Source of the DNA: Porogramme epimiltina
Lineage: Eukaryota; Basidiomycota; Agaricomycetes; Polyporales; Polyporaceae
Assembly (NCBI GenBank): GCA_900155495.1
Contig: FTLJ01000065.1
Span: 1 to 63,747, forward strand
Direction: 5' to 3'
Length of the DNA stretch: 63,747 nt
Part shown: in pieces, positions 10,640 through 22,440 of the stretch
How positions within the stretch are numbered: position 1 is the stretch's first letter
How the letters are laid out: every line of letters starts with the position of its first letter
The notes under the pieces: generated by a model
What the model was told of the DNA's origin: nothing
What the model saw: the letters and a program-made list of their open reading frames with translations, nothing else
Database searches by the model: none
Program-made: the position numbers and the translations under genes

Positions 10640-13255
10640 GGTATAGGGTGCGTAAATTATGTGCTGAGGGGAGGAAGGAGGGTTGAGCGGTCGTGGTGGT
10701 CGTGGTCGTATGTTGGGGAAGACGCGCGCGCTCGCCTATGTTACCACCCCCGGGCGCGCCAAAGCATACCAAACAACGCGGTATGTTCAAAACGCGATTG
10801 TGACGGCGACACGACACGCGACATACTCCGCGTATATATCCAACTCATCCTCCGGTCCGGGGGCTACACACCGGCACAGCGGAAGAAGGCTTTTCCCTGC
10901 GCACACGAAGCCATGCCTTCACTTCTCCGAGTACAATGACCCCCTCACCACCACCACCACAAAGTCCCAGCCAACTTAGCATACCACCGCGTCGAGCCAT
11001 TGGGCTGGGTAATCCGCCGTATCACGATAACGCGGCACTCCCTCCAAGGCGGCGCGTGCTAAATACCGGGGGCGAGGATTGGGGAGAGTGGTAGGTTGCG
11101 CGAGAAGGTGGTCGTGTTATTCCAAGAGATATACGAAGAATTTGTGCCCCGAGGACACGAGTACACCAGGACGCACGCCAAGGCCACAATCCCAAACAGA
11201 CGGGGTGACGGTATATTTGTAGCAGTCACCTCGTCTGTTTGGGCGATGACTCCCTCAGAATAGAGATGATAGATGACGAGGGGAAAGAGCCATGTAGACG
11301 ACAAACAGATATAGAAGAAGAGAGTCGATGGTGACGTACCTTTTTATCCGTTAGTTGAAAAGCTTTGACTGTTGTTGACAAGACACTTTTTGGTGTAGGC
11401 TGTGGCCATGTTATCGGCCACAACGGAGCCACGGACAATAAGAGCCCGCATCTTTGTGCTCGAGGGGCACGTATGCCTAAAATCCAAGGAGGTAAGCAGC
11501 ACTCCTACTTGCTAGAAGAAAGCGTTGTTAACTCGGGCAATTAACCATGCTCCGCTTCCGGTCATCATGCCAGAGAATTAACTGTTCTCGGTACACCATC
11601 AGGGAGACCCCACTCCCCTTGCAAGGCCAGCATATAATGATAAAATAGACATCAACTCCCAAGAATATGCGCAGCCTGAGCCGTACTCGTGGGGAGCGCA
11701 GTTTCGTACGTCCCATCAGCGACGTCGTTCTCCTGGCCATCCTCTGATGTGGCATGTACAGCACGAAAGACGTTCCACTTCCTCATTGCGCAGTCCATAG
11801 CGCCTACGAAAGTCGGCCGCAACCCTACGGGCACAAGCATGATCAATGCGAAAGACAACATATCACATACTGCATTGTACCACGAGCCGATTATGCGTAG
11901 GTCCCCCGTTCAAATGTTCTACATTGATGTCCACATTGTTTACCAGGACATTCCGCCCATGAGGTCCCTACTCCTATGATACAACTAGTTAGCCTTGCCG
12001 TGAAAGTAGCATGCTGCGTGCGCGCTTACCTTTGATGCTAATTAAATTCGTCGATCGCTGGTTTCGGCGACGAATTCAACTGCTTGAGTGGAAGAAAGGA
12101 AGTCATGAAGCCTATAAATGTCTACGAAGACCTCGCGGTGCGTATAGTCGGCTATGGAGACAAGCGCAACCCGCGCGCTGAGCGCTCCTGATATGCTCAA
12201 GGGTAGGGCCACGTTGGTGACGCAGGATGAGTGTTCACGTAGCAAATAGTGAAAAGAGGGGACAAATGAGACTGGTATTATTGATACGTTTCTTGTAACT
12301 GCCGCTGTCAATAAGCTTGGGTTGTCAGTCGTATGTCGGAGCGTGCTCGGAAATTTTAATCCTCACGGGCGTTAAATAGAGTCTAAAATGCTGTATTCTC
12401 GCTGAAGCCTGGGACCAAGTTACACTTCTTGGGAACCTTGACATGGGCTTTCTACCAGTCAGGGTCTTTTTATGGTCGCTGTCGCTACATGAAGGGACAA
12501 GTATGATGAGACGGACCAGGAGGAGAACAAGGGGGGAGAGGTCATGATGTTTAGCGCCGTTGTATCTTGTTCTCCGACCACCACCTTCTCTCCATTCCAC
12601 CTGCGCGCAGCCAACAATCAACTCCCCACTGGCAGTAGCTCTCATTGCCTTCCTGATGTTTCCACACCACGGAGAACACGCTTATGACATATGAGACAGC
12701 CCCCAGCATGCCGGTCAAGCTCTCGGCGCCCTACTTCGCCGCCATACGTCCATCTTTCCCTACACACAGACGTTAGATGGTGGATTTGATGCTCTCAGAG
12801 CGTCCAGACGGTTTCGAGGGATGAGGGCATGATATTGGGTGGTCGTGGTACGTTCATAGCACAATATATCTTCTTCCCGACGCCGCCACGTCGCCACCAT
12901 CGCTCTGCCACGAACCGTCCGTCTACAACGTGGCGTGTCTACATACACCCATCGGTCCCCGCAGGAGCCTGCGGTCCTTCCGTGACAAGATGTCGACGTT
13001 CCATCGTGGATACGTCATTATAAGTCCATGGCCGTCTCTGTTGAGTTCCAGGATTTCGGGCACCTCTGCGCTCCCAAAGATGTCCACACGCGTCCGAAAG
13101 CATAAGCTACACTGATACAGACCACGAGTGCTAATACATATAAATGAGTGTTGCCAATAATACATGGTATATGTGCCTAATAAGTCTACGCTCAGTGCGA
13201 GTCCCAAAAACAGGCCGCCAGCTTCAGAGCCCGCAGCCTCTGCGCCTGTGGCGCG
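10640..13255. other. Gene-free stretch
   Basis: About 2.6 kb upstream of the zinc-finger gene and downstream of the next membrane-protein gene. Several short minus-strand frames with some hydrophobic character lie at 11059-12645, but no family motif or consistent set of splice sites could be found. It may hold a decayed membrane-protein gene; this is only a possibility. Confidence 0.4.
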
Positions 13256-14772
13256 TCAAATCTCTCCCCAGTGCATCTCCTCCCTCTCGATGACCGGACT
13301 CCCCAAAACGCCGGCGCCCTCCTTCAAGCTCCCGAGCGAGAGCGCGTCTGCGACGCTCTCGCTCTCCCCGTCCGACGCCTGCGTGGTGATCACGGAGACG
13401 TGGATCGCGATAGGGCTGAGCGCGCCGCTCTGGCTGTCGCGGTCGGACGGGCGCCGGCCGCGGCGCGCCTCGGTGGAGACGGGGCGAGAGCGGGACGCGG
13501 GGCGGCTCGAGTGCGGCGTTGAGTCGAGGTTGACCATGGAGAGGCGCGGGACGGCCGTCTTCAGGCACATGCGGGTGATTGTGACGGAGAAGACGATGGC
13601 CTACGGCGTGCGCGGGCGCGCGGTGGTCAGCGGGATGAAGAGGGAGGCGCTGGAGCGGGCTTACCACCGCGGGGAGGAAGACGGTATGACAGACGAAGAA
13701 GCCCAGCGGGCTGGTAAAGAACGTGATCGCGAAAAGGAGGGACGAGACCGTGAAGATGGCGGCAGAGTGGAGGATGGAGGCGACGATGCGCCACCGGACC
13801 GCACTCAGCCCGGGACAGTCGGGGTCGAATTCGAGGATGGCTCGGCGGGGGAACAGGATAGGTTTGATGACGAGTGCTGGAGGGGCGTAAGGCCGCGTGG
13901 GCGAAGGAGCGGGATGACGTACGTACCTGTCGATAGTACGTTGGTTGCCGCAGTAACAAGGAAGTACACCCCCAAGCTGGTCTGCATTCGTTCCGGGCGG
14001 ACGTGATACCGTCCCAGGGAGACGGAGATGAAGCCAAGCACTGATCGGGGAAAGGGTAAGCCTATCATCTCCACCGCCCGCGGGGACAGCACTCACAAAC
14101 TTCGAGTATAAGGAGTGCCAATGGGAGCGCGATGATCCTCCACCGCCTATTCCACACAACGTACGCCCGGTACACCTGCCGCCCATCTCGCGTGAGAGCC
14201 CGCCCAGGCCGAGCACGGAATTAGACGTACCATAAACCCATCTCCAATCATCATCTGCGCGACCACGAGTGCAGTCTTGAACGCCCCTACCGAGTTTATG
14301 TCGTTTAACTCCGTGAGTTTATCCGAGACGACCTGTAAGCTCGCGCCCCTCGTAATCCCGATCGCCGCAGCTATGTAGAAGTCGAGCGACATGTGCTGAC
14401 ATCCGGAGATAACTGGTGTAAGCAAATAGCGCTGAAAGTACGGCAGTGGTGCCACTCACCACGGTGGCGAACACGAACATCAGTGAGTTCGCGAGGACGA
14501 GGAGCCGGTCGCGCCTCGACATCCCTATGCGTCGCTTGCGCGTGAGCACCTTCCACGTCCCCGATCCATATGTGACTATCAGCGCGCCGTAAAGGAGTGT
14601 CTCGAGGATAAGCCCCGCGAATTCAGCGTTAACATTCGAGTGTGGCGACACATTCTGCGAAACCCGACGAAATCGGCCTTCGTGAGTAGAGCCCGAGTAG
14701 TAGAATGGAGGGGCGTACCTGGGAACCCGGATCCAGTACATCGTCGTCTCTCGGCAGGGGGCTGACGAACAT
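13256..14772 (-). CDS. Seven-transmembrane-type membrane protein
   Basis: Seven exons, complement(13256..13600, 13665..13876, 13927..14040, 14097..14175, 14231..14395, 14460..14654, 14719..14772), 387 aa, all phases consistent, introns 50-64 nt. After a short polar start (MFVSPLPRDDDVLDPGSQ) the protein runs through hydrophobic segments: AEFAGLILETLLYGALIV, LVLANSLMFVFATV, ALVVAQMMIGDGFMVYRAYVVW, RIIALPLALLILEV, LGVYFLVTAATNVLST, ASILHSAAIFTVSSLLFA and AIVFSVTITRMC. The pattern (YRAYVVWNRRW after the third segment) is that of a large agaricomycete family of receptor-like membrane proteins of unknown function. The C-terminal 100 residues are hydrophilic, rich in Ser/Arg (HSSRPASRSRPVS), and end HWGEI. 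It lies near two other multipass genes of different families in the window. Confidence 0.8.
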
Positions 14773-15797
14773 CGCGCTTGAGGCAGCGAGAGGCAGAGGC
14801 GGGACCAAGGCCTGAGGGACCGGAAGGGGGGCTGAGAGGCCGGCGACCTCAGCGTGTGTTTATAGTTGTGCTAAGACCCCGGTGCGGGCACAGGGCGGCG
14901 CACCCCCCCGGTTCGAGGCCACACGTCGGTCCCCTATCACACGCGAACTCCCGTCAATCACTGACACGAACCTCTTGCTGCGTACTGCTCCAGCGCGGCC
15001 GCATGAATGGAGCGGCAACTTCTGAGAAGGCCTCCCGTGGCCATCGAAGTTGGCGGGTGCATCGGGGTTGATTACAGCGAGGCGGCACTATTCCGGGAAT
15101 GCAGCTCTGTCAGCGGCGCAAAGGAACAGCCCGAGCGAGCGCGATGGAGGGCGGCACGTACGTGAGCGCAGAAAGAGCGGTGCGTTGCCGTCGAGACGCC
15201 TATGAGGTGCCTGCGCGTGCGGGACGACGACCGTTACGGCGCACTGCATTCCAAAGAAGTCGCGGCGGTGATGAACAGATGTCGCGCCCGGAGGCACATT
15301 GCGTTATTACATCCGCCCTCAAATTCCCCAATCGGGGCGTCGAGGTGCCAGGTTGGGCCGCACAAACCGCCGGCGCGAACCTGTCAATACCAGAGGGTGA
15401 CGGGAATGCATCAGGAACGCGGCCGCGAAGGCGAGCTGGGGTCGCCCGCTCGAGCTTGAGGCTGGCAGGGTGTGTGAAGGATCACCGTGAGGAAGCGCGC
15501 GAACGGGAACACACTTGCGTCGGGGGTCACGAGCACGGGAACAACCTGGGTGCATTGGATGGTGGACGTGAGCCCACACGGGGTGGCGGCATTGCCTTGG
15601 AAGATGATAATGACATACCGAGGTGTAATGGATGCGCCACGAAGACTCGGGTAGCCTGTCGGAACATAGCGCCGCCTCCGGTCTGTCATACGGTGACAGT
15701 GGTAATGAGGATACTGCGTCTCAGTTCGAGTCTAACTGCCCGCGATCTTGTGAGGACATGCGATTGCGAGATCATGATCGAGCACTATATTCGGCGA
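14773..15797. other. Gene-free stretch
   Basis: About 1 kb between the membrane-protein gene and the start of the BTB tandem array. Open frames on both strands have no recognisable motif. I see nothing I can support. Confidence 0.45.
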
Positions 15798-16764
15798 CCT
15801 GACCGTCTTCCGACTTGTTGTGTCGTCATGCTGCTCTGCGACCTAGCGTAGTGTGCTTCAAGTACTTGGAGAGGGCACTCAGTAGGGACGATCCAACCGG
15901 TAGATGTGAAATACTGTAACTGGGTTCATTCTATCATTCTATGTATATCGTCTACATCGTCATCATTGAACACTCATCACATCATGCCTATTAGCATTCG
16001 CGCCATTGGTCGAAGTGTCATCTAGGTAGAATGCAGCCAGTGTCATTGAACACTTTGCACTCACACGAGCATGAGGATACGCTCACCATGGACTAGTTCT
16101 GTTACCCCGCATTCCAGTCATAGGTCCCAGCCCAGAAAGCTCCGCCATCCTGCAACGGACCCGATGAGAGTTGCCCCACAACGCCAAGAGTATAGAGGGA
16201 ATAGTGTGCGATTGATGCTTCAATGCGGCTTGATCCTTGTCATGAGGGGTGGCCAGGTCGATTGGGGTTTCTATGGGCGTAGAATGCCTGTCGATTACGA
16301 TAGAGCCTAAGGCAACCAGGACGTGCATATTTTCGCCAAGAAAGCTTATTACCCATGATCCATCAATGTACAGCTCCAAACTCTACGTGGGGGTAAGCTG
16401 CAGGCGGTTGAGGGGGCGATGACTCGGAGTTCCGGTATGAGGTTGCGCGGATTTGGCGAGGCGAGCGTCGTATCCAGGGAAGGTCATAAGGGTTAGACGA
16501 TTCTTGGGCGGCGTCATACTAGAGCGGTGAACAAGGCGAGTAGGAAGCAGGATAGACAGAGAGGCGAGGAAAGGATGTGAGAGAGGGAAGAGGAGTCGAT
16601 GCCAGGTGCAGCGAACTTCGAAGTAGCGCTCGGCTATGTATGAGGTCACGGGGGGTTGTCCTCGAGGTCGCCCACGTTGAGAGCCTCGTTGTTCAGGCTA
16701 TTTCTTGCGCTACCCGTCGCAATGACACTTTTCTACCTTTCTTCCCTCCTTATCACTATCCAAC

Positions 16765-17799
16765 ATGTCGGATGGCTCTCGAACGCTAGAGCATCCACGC
16801 ACGTCGGAACCCGAGCATTCCGAAGGAGTGCCTCAAATCTCCCCTTCGCCGTCGCCGTCGCCGTCAAACGACCTCGAGCGCCACGGAGACGTCTGGTTCG
16901 ACGATGGCAACATCGTCCTCGTCGCTGGTAATACCGCGTTCCGCGTGTATCGCGGCTTGCTCGCCGCCCAGTCCACGGTCTTCTCTGACATGTTCGAGGC
17001 TTCGAGTCCCGTGGACGGCGAAACTTTCGAGGGATGCCCAGTCATCCGGCTGTTCGATTCCACACAAGATCTCGTCCACCTTCTTAAGATACTCGTCCCC
17101 AAAGAGCACATGTCGTGAGTCGCTCCTGCGTCTTCCCCCCTTCTGCGCGTACCAACCCTTGCAAGTGTGGGAAGGAGAAACCCCCCTCTCTCTCCCGACG
17201 GGCTCTTCGCCGTTATCCGCCTCGCTCATAAGTATGGTATTGAGAGCGTGGAGCGTGAAGGCCTAGAAACGCTTCAAGCGCAGTATAAGTCGCGTCTCAA
17301 CAGCTGGATTTACGAGTCCCCATTCGACCACTTCCCCCACGTCCATGCAATCGGCGCGATCAACCTCGCCCGGCTCACTGATACATCGACAATCCTCCCT
17401 GTAGCCATGTTACGTTGTGTACAACTCGGAGACTCTATCACGGAGGGTTGGAAGCGCGAGGATGGGAGTGTGGAACACCTTTCCGCGGAAGATCACAAGC
17501 GAGTCGTCGACGGGCGCGACGCTCTGTTCCGCCGCGGATCGCAAGCAATCCATGGACTTTCTTACTGCGTCGACGACTGCGATCGGGAATCGTGTGAAGA
17601 AAGTCGTAGTATTGCTGAGGAATCCTTCTACCTAAATTCCGTCGACGGCTCGCTGAATATCTTCAAAAGCTATCAGGATGTCGTCTGCCACTTCCTCGCT
17701 GAACCTTGGTGCCGAAATTGCGAAGAATCCATCGAAGCGTGTTCCAACGAGGAGCAGAGGAGCATGTGGGATGATCTTCCCGAGATGTTTGATCTTTAG
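16765..17799 (+). CDS. BTB/POZ domain protein (BTB-3, unit A)
   Basis: Two exons, 16765..17114 and 17166..17799, 327 aa; 51-nt phase-2 intron (GTGAGT donor). The N-terminus is acidic and Pro/Ser-rich; the KRPRTSD cluster of its sisters has become EHPRTSE. The BTB domain runs from about residue 38 to 116 (VWFDDGNIVLVAGNTAF, RVYRGLLAAQSTVFSDMF, CPVIRLFDS). Exon 2 begins SVGRRNPPLSPDGLFAVIRL, then AHKYGIESVEREGLETL, GAINLARLTDTSTILPVAML and GWKREDGSVEHLSAED. It ends with WCRNCEESIEACSNEEQRS and WDDLPEMFDL. The stop is TAG directly after DL. Gene order and spacing match units B and C. Function unknown; probably a protein-interaction adaptor. Confidence 0.9.
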
Positions 17800-18485
17800 A
17801 TCCTCCCCTGGCCTCCGTATTCACCTGAAGTATGTCTCGTTCGGCTTGCTTCGGGGCCTTTCCTTTCCTCTGACTTCCCCCCTAGCTCACTTGGTCCATC
17901 CATTTCACTATGCTTCTCATCTGCTATTATGAGTCATGACACCCCACTCGTAACCCGCCAGTGAGAGCATTTCCCGCGTACTTCCGCACCAGTCCGTCCA
18001 ACGTGTCCTGAAGCTGCCCGTTCTGTTAGACTTGTGCACTCGAACAAGCCCGTGTGCGCCTCGCGCATATCTACGCTTTCACTGGCCCGGCGCCCCCTAG
18101 ATGATAGCTCCCAACTGACTCGTTTGAATACATCACCGCTTACTCATTGACACACTACTTGTACGTCGGAAGCCCCTCAGTTGCACCAGAGCAGCAGCGT
18201 TTCTCTTCACATACGTTTGTGGTTCATGGACATGTGCCTTTGCGACTTCAGGTGATCGGCTCAAGCCGATGGGAGGTCGGCGGGCGTGACGTATTCCCTT
18301 TCACCTTGCGTTCTCCGTTCACCAGGCTGTGTACCTTTTTGCTCTCTTATTACGCCCAGCTAGGTAGCCCGCTTGTCTATAAATCGATACATTTCCTAAA
18401 CGGGCTTCTCGATCATAATAGTTAGTCCCTCCTATGTTGAGAGCTCAGAGGTCTAAGAGACACAGACTCTATAAGAACGGCAAGT

Positions 18486-19590
18486 ACTACCCCTCAGACG
18501 CATCCCTTCTTTATTCCGCACCACCATCATCCCCTGGGCGCTTACCCTCAGCGATCCCCCCAGGCGGCAGCTGTCCTCGCCATCGCTTGCGATCGCGGGG
18601 CTCTACTCTACCAAACACCTCTTAATTCCAAACCGAGCCGGCCATAGCTCGACGTACCGCAAGCATCGTTCCGATCTTTCGCGGCCAACATCGTTCAACG
18701 TCGTCACCCCGGCCCAAGACTCAATCCCATCGTTCAGAAGACAGCCTCGAGCCCTCCGTATGAGGGGGGTGCCCGGGTTCCCTACCAACCTCCGACTGAC
18801 TCTCTAACGGGAATCCCCTGCTACGCAGGCTAACCGATTGAGTCTGCAGGACGGCGCCCTCTAACGGCCCTGCAAAGACAGGTTACCGATTGGGCTTTGG
18901 TCATACCCGACGAGTGTGTAGGTCGACGTTTCGACCGTCTGGGGTTACCGCGCGATGCGGTGCGCGTCCCTCAGGGTGGGGGCTTTGGGAGACTCTCGGG
19001 AGGGAGAAGGGAGTGGACAGTCGGGTTCCGGCGGGGGATCGGGCGGCGGAGCGAACACTTGGCAGACCGGGGGCATCGCGCCCCCTCACTCGTGTAAGGG
19101 TGTGCACACAAGCACGCCCACCCAGCGTGCCCACTGCGCTTAATCAGTGGGAACTCTTCGCTTGCGCGGTACGGGGAGGCAAGATCACGCCACCCTAGGG
19201 AGCGCCGGGGTTCTACTCCTCGGCCTCTCCCCTCGGGCGCCGGGGTCGTTCGCGACCTAGGCCCTGAGGCGTGTTAACCCGACCGCGACTCTCTAGGACC
19301 GGAGGCATACGCGGGTGGCGGAAGGGGGCGACGTACGGAGGGCGGCTAAACCGGTCCACCAGCGTCCTGAAAGAGGGAGCGCTCTGACACGCGGGCGCAG
19401 AAGCTGGGACAAGAAGGGAGGAGTGTCGCGCGGGAGCTGTGCGCGTCTCGAGCTGAGCTCGTGGAAGGGTATTTTACAGTCAACGGCTCGTGGGCGAACC
19501 CTGCACGTGGTGACCGCGTCGTTTGTATTAGTACGAACACGAATTCACCCTTATTTAAAAAAAAAAAAAAAAAAAAAACTACCCCTCAGA
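18486..19590 (+). mobile_element. Poly(A)-tailed retroposon insertion (non-LTR or SINE-like)
   Basis: A 1.08-kb insert present in unit A and absent at the same place in units B and C. It is bounded by the 13-bp direct repeat ACTACCCCTCAGA (18486-18498 and 19578-19590). The right end carries a run of 22 A (19557-19578). The empty site in unit B reads AAGTACCCCTCAGAGG at about 22346. Target-site duplication plus 3' poly(A) indicates target-primed reverse transcription by LINE machinery. The interior is GC-rich and has no reverse-transcriptase or endonuclease motif that I can see, nor a clear pol III promoter box, so it is either a 5'-truncated LINE tail or a non-autonomous element. Confidence 0.85.
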
Positions 19591-19609
19591 GGTTGTCACT
19601 GACGTGACA

Positions 19610-19639
19610 CGACGCGTTTCAGCGTGACGAAACGCGTCG
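19610..19639. promoter_or_regulatory. ACGCGT inverted repeat at unit A end
   Basis: Perfect 10-bp arms CGACGCGTTT (19610-19619) and AAACGCGTCG (19630-19639), separated by 10 nt that include GCGTGACG. Each arm contains ACGCGT, the MluI cell-cycle box of fungi. Equivalent but diverged sequences lie at the ends of units B and C. It could be a binding site for a dimeric factor; this is inferred from symmetry and conservation only. Confidence 0.45.
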
Positions 19640-19660
19640 GCCTCTGCCAGCCGCGCTCAG

Positions 19661-22440
19661 CTGGTCGTCTTCTGATTTGTTATGTCGTCATGCTGCTATA
19701 GGACCCGGCGTACTTAGCTTGGAGAGGGCATTCAGTAAGGACGATCCAACTGGTAGACGTGAAATACTGTAACTGATTTCATTCTATCATCCTAGACCGT
19801 CTACATCGGCGTCGTCATCGAACACTCCGAATCGCATTATGCCCATTAGCATTCGCGCGATTTGTCGAAGTGTCATCTAGGTGGAGTGCAGCCAGTAATA
19901 TTGGGTACCCGCTCGCGTAGATATAAGGGTACGCTCACTATGAGCTAGCACTGTAATCCCGCATTCCACTGGTCAAAGAAGGTTGCCCGAAAAGCTTTGG
20001 AAGCTTCTTCCACACTATTGCAATAAATTTGACGAGAGTTCACTTGCGCCACAGAGGCTCGAGGGGGAGTAGGGTGTGATTGATACTCGAATGAGGCCTG
20101 ATCCTCGTACGGGGAAATCGAGGCGGGGGGGCTTCCGTGGGCCGTGGCGACCATGATGTGTGTACCTCTGACCTACAAAGCTCATGACCGGCACAATCAA
20201 CACGCACTGCAGTAATTGCCCGATACAGAGCTCTAAATACTATGTAGAGGTAAGCGGTGCATTACTGAGGGGACAAGGAGTCCGTCCGCAATACTACGGG
20301 GTCGCGCAGGTCAAGGGTTGAGGGGGGCGTTGTATCCTGAGGGCCATAGAGGCTTGAATGGCGTCATATGAGGGCGGCGAGCGAGGCGCGTGGAAATCAG
20401 GATCGACCGAGAGAGAAGCAAAAGACAGCGGCCGATGCGGAAGAGATACCAAAGGGAATCGTATCGGACCGCAGTTGATGGGTGTAGCGCTGAACTAGGA
20501 GCGCTCGACTACTTATATATGAGATCATCGGTCATAGGGGAACGTCCCTGCAGGCTGCAGCCAGCCGCATTGAGGGCCTCGTTGTTCAGGCCATTTCATG
20601 CGCTACCCGTCGCAATGAGGTTTCTTTCTCCCCTTCCTCCTTTCTGCTATCCAACATGTCGGATGACTCTCGACCGCCAAAGCGTCCACGCACGTCGGAC
20701 TCCCCCGAACATTCCGAAGGAGCGCCTCAGGTCTACCCTTCGTCGTCGTCCGAGAGGTCAAACGGCAGCCCCGCTCGCCACGAGGAGGTCTGGTTCGACG
20801 ATGGCAACATCGTTCTCGTCGCTGGCAACACCGCGTTTCGTGTTTACCGTGGTCTGCTTGCTGCCCAGTCTACAGTCTTCTCCAACATGTTCCAGGCCTC
20901 GAGACCCGTGAACGACGAAACTCTCGAGGGCTGCCCGGTCGTCCAGCTCTCAGATTCCGCGCAAGATCTCGCGCACCTCCTCAAGATACTCCTCCCCAAA
21001 GACAACATGTCGTGAGTGGCTTCTACGTTCTTCCCCCTTTTACATGTACTTACCCTTCCAAGTGTGGGCAAGAGATCCCCCCCTCTCTCCCCCAACGGGC
21101 TATTCGCCGTTGTCCGCCTTGCTCATAAGTATGGTATTGCGAGTGCGGAGCGTCAAGGCTTAGAAACGGTTCAAGAGCAGTATAGTTGGAACCTCGACAC
21201 CTGGCTCGACCACTACGAACCCCGCTACTTCCTCCATGCAATCGGCGCGATCAACCTCGCCCGGCTCACTGACACGCCGTCAATCCTTCCTGTAGCTATG
21301 TTACGCTGTGCCCACCTCAGAGGCGCCGTCTTGGAGGGTTGGGTGCGCGAAGACGGGAGTGTAGAACACCTTTCCGCGGAAGATCTCAAGCGAGTCATGG
21401 ACGGACGCGACGCTCTGGCCCGCCGTGGAACGCAAGAGCTCCTAGAACTTCTTTCCGGAATCCTTGATAACGACTGCGACGAGGAAACCTTGTGTAGAAA
21501 AAGTTTTTGCTATGCCCTGGAAACCATTCATCTAGATTCCGTCCATGGCTCCGCGGATATCTTCAATAGCTATGAGGCCGTCGTCGTTAAGCTCCTCTCC
21601 CAAGCTTGGTGTGATCCTTGTGTCCGATACATCAGAGAGCGTTCGAGAAAACAACAGACGATGATGTGGGATGCTCTTTCCAAGATGTTTCGTCTTTAGG
21701 TCCGCCCCTGGCCTCCGTATTCGCCTCAGGTATGTCTCGTTCGGCCTGCCTCGGGGACCTTCCTTTCCTCTGACCTCCCCCCCAGCTCGCTTGGCCCATA
21801 CAGCTCCCTATGCTTCTCATCTACTATTATGGGTCGTGACACCTCACTCGTACCTCGCCGGTGAGAGAATTTCTGCACCAGTCCGTCTAAGGTGTCCTGA
21901 CGGTGCTCGTTCTGAAGGACCCGTGCGCTCGAACAAACCCGGGTGCGCCTCGCGCATATCTACGCTTTCACTGGCACTACCCCGCCCCCCTGGATGATAG
22001 CTCCCAACTGACTCGTATGAATATATTGCCCTTTGCTCATTAACACACTACTTGTACGCCGGAAGCCCCTCAGTTGCACCAGAGCAGCAGCGTTCTCCTT
22101 CCCAACCGTTTGTGGTCCATGGACATGTGCCTTTGCTTCGGGTGGTCGGCTCAAGCCGATGAGAGGTCGGTGGGCGTGACGCATTCCCTTTCGCCCTGCG
22201 TTCACCCTGTGTGAACTTTTTACTCTCTTATCACCCCTATCCAGGTAGTCCGCTTATCTCTGAATCGGTACATTTACTGAATGGGCTTCTTGATCGTGAT
22301 AGTTGATCTCTTTCGTCTGGAGAGGAAAACCCATGTGAGAACGGTAAGTACCCCTCAGAGGTTGTCACTTATGTGACGGGTCGCGTTTTGGCGTGACGGG
22401 TCGCGTTTTGACGGTACGCGTCGGTTTCTGCCACCGCTCA
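19661..22440 (+). repeat. BTB tandem unit B
   Basis: Second head-to-tail copy, 2.78 kb, with the same landmarks as unit A but without the retroposon. Its right end has a 20-bp tandem duplication (GTGACGGGTCGCGTTTTG repeated at 22374-22410) in place of the unit A inverted repeat. Confidence 0.85.
20656..21699 (+). CDS. BTB/POZ domain protein (BTB-4, unit B)
   Basis: Two exons, 20656..21011 and 21063..21699, 347 aa minus the intron gives 330 aa; 51-nt phase-2 intron with a GTGAGT donor and CCAAG acceptor. The N-terminal PPKRPRTSDSPEHSEGAP includes the basic KRPR cluster. BTB core: VWFDDGNIVLVAGNTAF, AAQSTVFSNMFQAS, CPVVQLSDSAQDLAHLL. Exon 2: SVGKRSPPLSPNGLFAVVRL, AHKYGIASAERQGLETV, GAINLARLTDTPSILPVAML, GWVREDGSVEHLSAED, then a Cys pair (WCDPC) and MWDALSKMFRL. 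The stop codon is a TAG at the same position as in BTB-3. About equally similar to BTB-3 and BTB-5. A TATATA stretch lies about 140 nt upstream. Confidence 0.9.

Larger units (their letters stand above)
15798..19660 (+). repeat. BTB tandem unit A
   Basis: First of three head-to-tail copies. The left edge is set where similarity to 19661 and 22441 begins (a GTCTTCYGAYTTGTT block). Landmarks in order: a GAGAGGGCACTCAGTA block, a GTGTCATCTAGGT block, a conserved minus-strand mini-frame, the BTB gene, a conserved 3' block with GAGGTCGGYGGGCGTGACG, then an ACGCGT-rich end. Without the 1.09-kb retroposon it is about 2.77 kb, the same as units B and C. Confidence 0.85.

Noticed and set aside
11059..12645. 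Possible decayed membrane-protein gene on the minus strand
   Set aside because: Some frames are hydrophobic, but no conserved block or chain of splice sites could be assembled.
13224..14216. A 330-residue minus-strand open frame across the 13.3-14.8 kb membrane-protein gene
   Set aside because: It runs through several introns in the wrong frame for part of its length; the seven-exon model keeps phase and hydrophobic segments, so this is a reading shadow.
15099..15851. A 250-residue plus-strand open frame before the BTB array
   Set aside because: No domain, no hydrophobic pattern, no similarity to anything in the window; it crosses the left edge of unit A.
18890..19198. Open frames inside the retroposon as a possible reverse transcriptase
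   Set aside because: No YxDD, endonuclease or zinc-knuckle residues are seen; the frames are explained by high GC.
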